Source: Fen-455 sp050012675
Lineage (GTDB): Bacteria; Actinomycetota; Acidimicrobiia; Acidimicrobiales; Bog-793
NCBI GenBank assembly: GCA_050012675.1
Contig: JBEKGS010000016.1
Coordinates: 46,517 to 110,516, forward strand
DNA: 64,000 nucleotides
Direction: 5' to 3'
The translations under genes were made by a program, and so were the position numbers. The notes below the pieces were generated by a model, which was given only the letters and a program-made list of their open reading frames with translations, had not been told where the DNA came from and searched no databases. Of this stretch, positions 17,213 to 26,140 are shown one piece after another (the stretch's first letter is position 1; every line of letters starts with the position of its first letter).

Positions 17213-17384
17213 CAAGAACTTGACGTCCCGTGCGAGGTGATCTCATCGACCCACCCAGGACAACTCCCACCATGAAGGCGTCATTGTCCCGGTTCCGGCC
17301 CCCTATCCTCGCAGGACCGATGACCTTTGCGCCGGCGGCCCGTCAGAGCAGTTGTCCGATCTCCGGACGAAAGGAGAAGCAGCA

Positions 17385-18173
17385 ATGACCAAGCGTGAGA
17401 CAGCCCCCGCCGGAGCGCCCTGTTGGACCGATCTATGGACCTCCGATGTCGAGGGGAGCCGCAGGTTCTACAGCGAGCTCTTCGGCTGGCAGGCCGAGGA
17501 GCCGAGCCCCGAGTTCGGCGGCTACTTTATATTCACCCGCCAGGGCGTTCCGGTGGCAGGAGGCATGGGTGACATGGGCGACATGCCTGCGGACAACTCC
17601 TGGAAGGTCTACCTCGCCACCGATGACATGGCGAAGACCGTCGAGAAAGCCGAGGCTGCAGGCGCTCAGATCATCTTTCCCACCATGGCCGTGGCCGATC
17701 TCGGCATCCAGTCGGTTCTCGTCGACACCACGGGGGCGGGCTTAGGTGCCTGGCAAGCAGGGACCTTCCCGGGTTTCACCGTCTTGGACGAGCACGGAGC
17801 CCCGGGCTGGTTCGAGCTGCTCACACGCGACTATGCCGGCGCCGTTGCCTTCTATCGCGAGGTGTTCGGCTGGGACACCAGCCCGGTCGGTGAAAGCGAC
17901 GAGTTCCGTTACACGGTCATGCGGGACCCGCGCGGCGACGGTGAGCTGGCGGGGATCATGGACGCCTCTGGCTTCCTCCCTGAGGGCACGGCGTCCCACT
18001 GGTCCGTCTATTGGGACGTCGACGACGTGGACGCGGCCGTCGCCAGGGTCAAAGCCCTCGGTGGCTCTGTGGTGGCGGACGCCCAGGACACCCCGTACGG
18101 CCGCCTAGCCGGGGTGACTGACCCAGCAGGTGCCGAGTTCAAGCTGCACAAGTCAGGCCGTGGCGCGCAATGA
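17385..18173 (+). CDS. VOC family (glyoxalase/bleomycin-resistance fold) protein, two domains
   Basis: A 262-residue protein made of two vicinal-oxygen-chelate modules. Module 1 starts CWTDLWTSDVEGSRRFYSEL and module 2 WFELLTRDYAGAVAFYREVF, each followed by the GW and a late beta strand (GAEFKLHK at the end). The duplicated arrangement is that of the 27-kDa antigen/hydroxylase-like subgroup common in actinobacteria. The ATG at 17385 has AAAGGAG upstream. It lies downstream of the SigG-like sigma gene, and such pairs are common, so stress-related detoxification under that sigma factor is likely but inferred. Confidence 0.85.
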   Translation: MTKRETAPAGAPCWTDLWTSDVEGSRRFYSELFGWQAEEPSPEFGGYFIFTRQGVPVAGGMGDMGDMPADNSWKVYLATDDMAKTVEKAEAAGAQIIFPTMAVADLGIQSVLVDTTGAGLGAWQAGTFPGFTVLDEHGAPGWFELLTRDYAGAVAFYREVFGWDTSPVGESDEFRYTVMRDPRGDGELAGIMDASGFLPEGTASHWSVYWDVDDVDAAVARVKALGGSVVADAQDTPYGRLAGVTDPAGAEFKLHKSGRGAQ

Positions 18174-18242
18174 GCCTTAGGCACGATTGCCGCCCGTTCT
18201 TGTGGGTTCGCCCGGACGCCGCGCTCGTGGAGAATCCTCGAG

Positions 18243-19412
18243 TTGTCGGTGGCTGACGCTTTCACGGCGGCAGGGCGCGAGCGGATTCACGCTGCGGCTG
18301 CCAACAACGTCGGCGAAGAGCTTGTCCCGGGTCTCGTCGCGTTGGTGGCACGAGGCGACGAGGTGCATGTGGAGGCTCTGGGAGCCCTGACGATCGCAGG
18401 GGCGCCGGTGGCCCGCGACTCCATCTTCCGGATCGCCTCGACGACAAAGCCGGTTACTGCCGCGGCGACCCTGGCTCTTGTCGAAGAGGGGCTCATCGAC
18501 CTCGATGAGCCTGTGGACCGCCTGGTACCAGAGCTCTCCTCGCGCCGGGTGCTGCGGCGCATGGACGGACCGCTCGACGACACGGTGCCGGCCAGGCGCG
18601 CCATCACCGTTCGAGATCTGCTCACCTTCACGTTCGGCTTCGGCGCGGCGCTGGAGATGTTCGTCTCGCCGCGGCCCTGGCCGGTTGTGGAGGCGGCCGA
18701 GGCGTTGCGGTTGTCGACGCTCGGGTCACCGCAACCGGACGTGCAGCCGGATCCGGACACCTGGATCACCAACCTCGGCTCGCTTCCCTTGCTTGCCCAG
18801 CCGGGTGAACGTTGGCTCTACAACACCGGTGCTGCTGTCCTCGGAGTCCTGCTGGCGCGCGCGGCAGGGGAGCGTTTCGGCGAGGTCTTGCTCACGCGGG
18901 TCTTCGACCCGCTCGACATGCGCGACACGGCGTTTTTCACCACCGAGACCGAACGTCTGGCGACTGCGTACCGGCCGAGTGACGGCGGGCTTGTGGTGTG
19001 GGACGAGCCAGACGGCTCTTGGAGCCATCCTCGGGCTTTTGAGGACGGCGGCGCCGGGCTCGTTTCCACAGTCGATGATCTCCTGGCCTTTGCCCGCATG
19101 CTGCTCCGCGGTGGTGAGCCGGTGCTGTCGGCCGCGGCCGTCCAAGCCATGACCACAGACCAGCTGACGGACGCGCAAAAGTCGCACGGCGGTCTCGGCC
19201 CGGACTTTTTCGTGGGCCGGTCATGGTCGTTCTGCCAGTCGGTACTGGCAAGTGGCGCCTACGGCTGGAACGGCGGCTTCGGATCGTCGTGGCTCGTCGA
19301 CCCGAACCATGACCTTGTCGTGATCGTGCTGACACAGCGGATGTTCGAGACCTCGGAGGCTCCCCAGGTTCACCGGGACATTCAAGCGGCGGCCTACGAA
19401 GCGATTGCATGA
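18243..19412 (+). CDS. Class C beta-lactamase-like serine hydrolase
   Basis: A 389-residue serine hydrolase of the beta-lactamase/DD-peptidase family. The SxxK motif is STTK in FRIASTTKPVTAAATLAL, the YxN motif is in WLYNTGAAVLGVLL, and the third box region is GWNGGFGSSW near the C-terminus. It has no signal peptide, so it is probably a cytoplasmic esterase/peptidase (EstB-type) rather than a resistance enzyme. The start is TTG at 18243 with GGAG upstream; a GTG two codons later is equally possible. It lies 70 nt after the VOC gene on the same strand and could share its transcript. Confidence 0.83.
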   Translation: MSVADAFTAAGRERIHAAAANNVGEELVPGLVALVARGDEVHVEALGALTIAGAPVARDSIFRIASTTKPVTAAATLALVEEGLIDLDEPVDRLVPELSSRRVLRRMDGPLDDTVPARRAITVRDLLTFTFGFGAALEMFVSPRPWPVVEAAEALRLSTLGSPQPDVQPDPDTWITNLGSLPLLAQPGERWLYNTGAAVLGVLLARAAGERFGEVLLTRVFDPLDMRDTAFFTTETERLATAYRPSDGGLVVWDEPDGSWSHPRAFEDGGAGLVSTVDDLLAFARMLLRGGEPVLSAAAVQAMTTDQLTDAQKSHGGLGPDFFVGRSWSFCQSVLASGAYGWNGGFGSSWLVDPNHDLVVIVLTQRMFETSEAPQVHRDIQAAAYEAIA

Positions 19413-19681
19413 TCGCCCGAGCACCGTCGGCCCTTTCGCGAAGCAGTCTCCGTGCCGCTGCCGTCCGTTCAGTCGCCGGCGCATCTATCGGCGGCAGGCC
19501 CAGATGAGCTTCATGCCGCCGTCCTAGCCGACAGCACGCCGGCCGTCGAGCAGCCTCATGCCGTGCGAGGGCAGTGCGCCGAGAAGTTCCTCGAGCTCGT
19601 TCACATAGGGGACCTGGGCGGGACCCGGCGAAGCCGATGCCCGTGAGCTGCATCCGGAAGTCGATTCGGGAGCGCTTCTTG
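19413..19681. other. Intergenic region with a weak coding trace
   Basis: On the minus strand, a frame ending at a TAG at 19524-19526 reads VPYVNELEELLGALPSHGMR and then LLDGRRAVG, which looks like the C-terminus of a real protein. Nothing upstream in the same frame supports it, and no family is recognised. It may be a remnant or chance. Confidence 0.25.
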
Positions 19682-21792
<2,111 letters not shown>

Positions 21793-21796
<4 letters not shown>

Positions 21797-22563
21797 CGTG
21801 CGACTCCCTTCTCGTCATCTCCTTGCGGGCTCCGGAGGTAGACGGCGAACTCCCAGGGCCCAAGGTTCACCGGATCGGCCGGTTTCTTCTCGGCGGCCCT
21901 GGGATCCAATAGCTTTCTCCACCGCGGCGAGGCACCGATGTCCGCTGGCCTATGGCCGGCGCTCGGCAGCGCCCCGGCGGAATCATGGCCCGTGAGGTTG
22001 AGAAGGCTCACGACTGTGTCCTCGGGACGAGTACGAACCAAAGTGACCACGCTCGCTTCGGCCTGAGCTTGGGCGTCCCCTCGCGCTGAGTGCGCCAGCG
22101 CCGGGTCCTTCTGGCGCAGCGTAATGAGTCGCGGTAGACCTCGAACAAAGCGAGGTGCTCGCCCTCGTGGCATAGCGACCGGTCGATGCGCGTAGTGGCA
22201 GATGTGGACTCCGCGGCCGGGTCGAACAACTGGCCCTGGGCAGCCAAAGAGGCGAACTTTGCGGCCCGACCCGCACGCACCGCTTCCGCGGCAACGAGTT
22301 TTGCCTGCTCGGATGAGACTGTGGTCACGAGGCGATCACCTTTCGGGCGGTTTCCTATCTGGTCATGGTTCTGGGCGAAGATCACGAAGCTTTCAGGAGC
22401 TAGGTCGAGCGAAGGAGCCCCATGGCGGCGGTGGCGGAAGTTGCAACTCTCGCCTTGGTGGACAAAGTCGCTGCTCATGGCACGCCAGGACCCGTGGTGT
22501 GCCGTATTCGACGTAGTAGCCGAAGTCCTCGCCGGTCAAAGCTTCATGCAGCGTAGTCCCGCC
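21793..22563 (-). pseudogene. treZ: Remnant of maltooligosyltrehalose trehalohydrolase (treZ)
   Basis: Pieces of the C-terminal third of TreZ are readable in successive frames: LHEALTGEDFGYYVEYGTP (about 22490-22550), MSSDFVHQGES with SFVIFAQNHDQIGNRPKGDR (from 22478), DRSLCHEGEHLALFEVYRD, and then, after a shift near 22130, LITLRQKDPALAHSARGDA to the stop at 21793. At least two single-base losses (near 22510 and 22130) break the frame. The segment after SSEQAKLVAA also lacks the roughly 40 residues that carry the LFMGEEYGE motif. The N-terminal two thirds of a normal 580-residue TreZ are absent. It directly abuts glgX, as in intact trehalose operons. Confidence 0.85.
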
Positions 22564-22911
22564 TGCACTTACGCCAGTCCTGTTCGTCGCGGTGCTTTGG
22601 GCAGTACTGAGAGCTCGTAAAGGGATCCAGTGCCGTTTCCGACCCGTTGCCGCAGATCAGTCCTAGCTTGACGCGGACTGCCCGAGGCAGACACCGCGCG
22701 GTCGCATCGGGACCGGACCGTTCTCGCAAGCCTCGGTTCCTACGCAGCCGGTCGACGCCTACGCCCAAGGTCGTCCGGGCCCTCACCACCACAACTACGA
22801 CCACGATCAACCAAGCTGTACTTACAACAGCCTTCCTCAATCAACACCGAGCCGACGTTTGGCCTTTCCTGCGAAACCCGCTGCTGCTTTGTCGCACCCA
22901 GGATCACCGAG
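22564..22911. other. Degenerate non-coding stretch
   Basis: About 350 bases between the treZ and CBS-domain remnants. No frame gives a recognisable protein; the DNA around 22690-22730 just keeps the GC-rich look of decayed coding sequence. A short segment (CRRDYAA) next to 22570 may be a further trace of treZ. Confidence 0.4.
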
Positions 22912-23132
22912 TCACCTGGGACGGTCATGTCGTTGTTCGCCTAGCGAGTTGGCGGTATCGGCTTGCGTGATGATCCCGGTGAGCGAGTGCCCGTCGAGGC
23001 TGGCATTTGCCTCACTACGTAATGCCTCATCGTCGACTCGGCCTCCTCCAGGTCGTCGTCTACCCCGATCGCCACGACGGCGGCGTCGTTCGCCGATCGC
23101 CGGTCGGAGATCACACTTTCGGGCGAGGTTTT
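22912..23132 (-). pseudogene. Remnant of a CBS-domain protein
   Basis: The minus strand reads VVAIGVDDDLEEAESTMRHY and VVRQMP, the first strand-helix part of a CBS domain. It then continues in another frame as LDGHSLTGIITQADTANSLG and EQR to a stop at 22912. A small deletion of a few bases near 23000 causes the shift. Only the last CBS motif survives; the first CBS domain of a typical two-domain protein is missing. It is transcribed away from the Fae-family gene. Confidence 0.7.
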
Positions 23133-23195
23133 GCGCGTCGCACTCGTTCTCATGAAGGCTGGTTGCCGTGTCCACGCGAGCAGAGGGAGTGTGCG

Positions 23196-23732
23196 ATGAA
23201 CTTGGAGGATCTTGACGGCCGTATAGGTGAGGGCTGGGGTGGCTTCTCGCCGAATGGATGTCATGTGAACGTCGTGTTGGCACGGCGAGGCAGTCCCACC
23301 GCCGCGGCGGCCACGGGCATGTGGGCTCACCCGACGCCCGGACACATGCCGGTGCTCTGCTGTGTCGGAACCGAAGAGAAGGGCTACCGGCACTACGAGC
23401 CCATCTGGCCGCCGACCCTGATGATGAACAAGACGACGACCGTGAACGACCAGATCGACACCCTGCATTCGGGTGCCACCCAGCTCGGCATCGGCCAAGG
23501 CGTGCTCGACTCGGTCGCGGCCGGCCTAATTACAGCGACGCAGGATCTGATCGTCTTTGTGTCGGTGTGGATCGACAAGCAGGCGAGCGACGAGACCGCG
23601 GTGCGCCACGCCGCCCGCGAGGCCGTAGGCAAGGCGGTCGCGATGTGCGTCAACGGCAGGCCTGCGGAGGCGGCCGCACGCCTCGTGGCGGAACGGGACG
23701 CAGTGAAGAACCCGTTCTACGGCGGCGACTGA
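23196..23732 (+). CDS. Formaldehyde-activating enzyme (Fae) family protein
   Basis: A 178-residue protein that reads as a Fae homologue along its whole length: IGEGWGG near the N-terminus, His23 in NGCHVNVVLARRGSP (the position of the catalytic His of methylotroph Fae), HPTPGHMPVLCCV (Fae has PTAGHTPLL), PPTLMMNKTTTVN (PKVTVKN region) and DLIVFVSVWIDKQASDE (DLVIVVSVFIHPEA region). Fae joins formaldehyde to tetrahydromethanopterin; homologues without that cofactor exist and their roles are unclear. AGAGGGAG precedes the ATG. It converges on the MttB-family gene and shares a bidirectional terminator with it, so it is probably part of the same one-carbon module. Confidence 0.85.
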   Translation: MNLEDLDGRIGEGWGGFSPNGCHVNVVLARRGSPTAAAATGMWAHPTPGHMPVLCCVGTEEKGYRHYEPIWPPTLMMNKTTTVNDQIDTLHSGATQLGIGQGVLDSVAAGLITATQDLIVFVSVWIDKQASDETAVRHAAREAVGKAVAMCVNGRPAEAAARLVAERDAVKNPFYGGD

Positions 23733-23747
23733 CAACGACCGGTGGGC

Positions 23748-23776
23748 AGTGCAGCGGTCGCCTCGACCGCTGCACT
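23748..23776. terminator. Bidirectional terminator between Fae and MttB genes
   Basis: AGTGCAGCGGTCG and CGACCGCTGCACT form a perfect 13-bp stem with a 3-nt loop in the 68-nt gap between two convergent genes. There is no U-tract on either side, but the stem is strong and the position is diagnostic. Confidence 0.7.
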
Positions 23777-23800
23777 ACGCCCGGACGGTGGAGAGGCTGC

Positions 23801-25240
23801 TCAGTCTGCCAATTCGGCGCGCCTGCGATTGACGAAGTCCTCGAGTTCTTGGCGGACGGCGTCATCGAGGGGTGGCTCTTTGTACTCTTCGAGCGTCTTT
23901 CCGTAGATCGCGGTCGCGCGGGCGCTCGCGTCCAAGGCTCCTTGGCGGGTCCAGCGCTCGAAGTTCATCGATGACGACAGAAGTGGGTGGTAGAAGCAGT
24001 CGCGGAAGTGCTGCATCGTGTGCGCGGCTCCGAGGAAGTTCCCCCCGGGTCCTACCTCCAGGTGCGCATCGAAGGCGAGCGAGGCTTCGTCGATCTCGAG
24101 CGGCGTGAAGGCCTCGAGGAGGACCCGGATCAGCTCGATGTCGATGATGAACTTCTCGTAGCTGCTGACGAGCCCGCTTTCCAGCCAGCCCGCGGCCTGC
24201 ATGACCATGTTCGTTCCGGCCAGGAACGTCGGCAGCATGGTCATGAGCGACTCGTAGCCGGCCTGGGCGTCAGGGGTCTGACTCGAGGTCAGGCCCCCTC
24301 CCGTACGAAATGGCAGACCGAAGTGCCTCGCGAGCTGACCGGTGGCAAAGATGCCGATGACCGACTCCGGTGTCCCGAAGCACGGAGCGCCGGTCTGCAT
24401 GTCGATGTTCGACAGGAACGATCCGAGCACGACCGGGCACCCAGGGCGGACCAGTTGGGTGAGGGCGATGTCCGACAGTGCCTCTGCCAATTGCTGGACG
24501 AGGGCAGCCGGTACGGTGACGGGGGACATGGCCCCCATGAGCAGGAACGGAGTGAGCACGACCGCCTGATTGGCGCGGTTGTACTCGAACTGCGCGTCCA
24601 GCATCCGGTCGTCCCAACGAAGCGGTGAGTTGCAGTTGATGGACGCGATCGTCGCGGGCGTCTTCTCGATCGCTTCGCGGCCGCCGAAGAGGATCTCGGT
24701 CATCTTGAGCGTGTCGAGGGCGTTCGGGCCCGAGATGACGTCGCCGAAGTAGAACTTGTCCGTGAGGGTCTGCTTGGCCAGGATCATGTCGAGGTGGCGC
24801 GTTTCCAGCGGCAGGTCGTTCGGCTCGCAGATCACTCCGCCCGCCGTGTCGATCTCGGGGAAGGCCTGGGTCAGCATCGAGAACCTGCGGAAGTCGGCCA
24901 TCGTCGAGTCCCGGCGGAGGTTCCCCTCCCTCACGAACGGCGGTCCGTACACCGAGGAGAAGACCATGTGGTCGCCTCCGATGTGAACCGAGTGCTCGGG
25001 GTTGCGGGCCTGCACGTCGAACTCGTGCGGGGCCTTGCGGACCTGTTCCAGCACGAACTCCGGATCCAGCCGGACGGTCTCGCCCTCGACGCTCTGGCCC
25101 GACTGGCGGAAGAGCTCCACTGCCTCGGGTTTGGCGAACTGCACCCCGATCTCGGAGACGATGCGGCGCCAGCCGCGCTCGATGACCTCGATCGCGTCGG
25201 GAGTCAGAAGCTCGTACCGTGCCATCTTGTTGACGAACAT
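23801..25240 (-). CDS. MttB-family (non-pyrrolysine) corrinoid-dependent methyltransferase
   Basis: A 479-residue member of the trimethylamine methyltransferase superfamily (COG5598 type). Hallmarks are VFSSVYGPPFVREGNLRR, ASINCNSPLRWDD, VVLTPFLLMGAMSPVTVPA and GPGGNFLGAAHTMQHFRDCF. No in-frame TAG interrupts the gene, so pyrrolysine is not used; such homologues demethylate glycine betaine, proline betaine, carnitine and other quaternary amines, passing the methyl group to a corrinoid protein. GAGGTGG lies 7 nt before the ATG at 25240. It is divergent from the gene for the matching corrinoid protein, with a 17-bp palindrome in between. The substrate cannot be read from the sequence. Confidence 0.9.
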   Translation of the reverse strand: MFVNKMARYELLTPDAIEVIERGWRRIVSEIGVQFAKPEAVELFRQSGQSVEGETVRLDPEFVLEQVRKAPHEFDVQARNPEHSVHIGGDHMVFSSVYGPPFVREGNLRRDSTMADFRRFSMLTQAFPEIDTAGGVICEPNDLPLETRHLDMILAKQTLTDKFYFGDVISGPNALDTLKMTEILFGGREAIEKTPATIASINCNSPLRWDDRMLDAQFEYNRANQAVVLTPFLLMGAMSPVTVPAALVQQLAEALSDIALTQLVRPGCPVVLGSFLSNIDMQTGAPCFGTPESVIGIFATGQLARHFGLPFRTGGGLTSSQTPDAQAGYESLMTMLPTFLAGTNMVMQAAGWLESGLVSSYEKFIIDIELIRVLLEAFTPLEIDEASLAFDAHLEVGPGGNFLGAAHTMQHFRDCFYHPLLSSSMNFERWTRQGALDASARATAIYGKTLEEYKEPPLDDAVRQELEDFVNRRRAELAD

Positions 25241-25286
25241 CGCCACCTCGTTCCACTCGCCTGACGTTTGTACACGTCTTAGAGTC

Positions 25287-25303
25287 ACACAGTAGAACTG
25301 TGT
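25287..25303. promoter_or_regulatory. Putative operator between mttB-like and corrinoid-protein genes
   Basis: ACACAGT-AGA-ACTGTGT is a perfect inverted repeat (7-bp arms, 3-nt spacer) located 47 nt before the mttB-type start and 99 nt before the corrinoid-protein start. Its place in the 162-nt divergent promoter region suggests a common regulator for both directions. No regulator gene lies next to it. Confidence 0.5.
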
Positions 25304-25402
25304 CTCACATGGCCGCGTTGCTGCGCAGTCCCTCGGGAGCGCATCACCGGGGTCGGTGCCCTGTCGTTGTCGCTCGGCTGGCGACCAGAGAGAAGGTGCA
25401 GC

Positions 25403-26068
25403 ATGAACGAAGACGAGCTGCTCAAACAGATGCACGACGCCGCTCTGGCGGGCGAGCCTGCCGCAGTGCTCGAGCTCACGAATGCCGGTCTCGAGATGGG
25501 CATCAAGCCGGAGACGATGTTGTTCGGGGCTCTCATCCCCGCCCTCGAGGAGGCGGGGGAGCGCTTCGAACGCGGTGACTTCTACGTCCCGGAGATGCTC
25601 GTAGCCGGGCGGGCGATGGCCGGGGCTCTTGAAGTGCTCAGGCCGCTGTTGGCCGCCACGGGCGTGGAGCCGGTCGGGACCTTCGTGATGGGCACAGTGA
25701 AGGGCGATGTGCACGACATCGGCAAGAACCTCGTGAACATCATGCTCGAGGGCGCCGGGTTCGAGGTCGTCGATCTCGGCGTGCAGGTTGCCCCTGAGCG
25801 CTTCGTGGAAGCAGTGCGCGAGCACCGCGCGGACGTCGTTGGTTTTTCGGCGTTCCTTACCACGACCATGCCGATGTTCAAAGAGAACATCAAAGCGCTC
25901 GACAGGGCCGGACTGCGAGACCAGGTGATCGTCGTCGTAGGCGGCGCCCCTGTGACCCAGGACTATGCAGACGCCGTTGGCGCGGACGCCTACGCCTCCG
26001 ACGCCTCCGGCGCTGTGAGCCGCGTGAGGGAGCTGCTCGCTCGCAGACGTGCCGTCACCTCGGCCTAG
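25403..26068 (+). CDS. Methyltransferase cognate corrinoid protein
   Basis: A 221-residue B12-binding protein of the MtaC/MttC/MtgC type. The N-terminal helical cap (residues 1-88, with GDFYVPEMLVAGRAM) is followed by the Rossmann-like cobalamin domain with DVHDIGKN (Asp102, His104, Gly107 of DxHxxG; His is the lower cobalt ligand), GFSAFLTTTMP and VVVGGAPVT. It accepts the methyl group from the MttB-family enzyme and hands it to an acceptor methyltransferase not present in the window. AGAAGG precedes the ATG at 25403. The ASKHA reactivation protein follows 72 nt later in the same direction. Confidence 0.93.
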   Translation: MNEDELLKQMHDAALAGEPAAVLELTNAGLEMGIKPETMLFGALIPALEEAGERFERGDFYVPEMLVAGRAMAGALEVLRPLLAATGVEPVGTFVMGTVKGDVHDIGKNLVNIMLEGAGFEVVDLGVQVAPERFVEAVREHRADVVGFSAFLTTTMPMFKENIKALDRAGLRDQVIVVVGGAPVTQDYADAVGADAYASDASGAVSRVRELLARRRAVTSA

Positions 26069-26140
26069 CAGGTTGGGGCCGGGCCGCCCGGATGTGTCCG
26101 GTCCGGCCTTCGGCTCACTCTTGCAGCGCGGCTCTCGGCC

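Noticed and set aside
19524..19650. Possible C-terminal gene fragment (NELEELLGALPSHGMRLLDG)
   Set aside because: The frame looks protein-like, but no family is recognised and there is no extension upstream; kept only as a note.
23801..25240. Pyrrolysine-containing trimethylamine methyltransferase
   Set aside because: The frame has no internal TAG, and the gene reads through in full, so it belongs to the non-pyrrolysine group.
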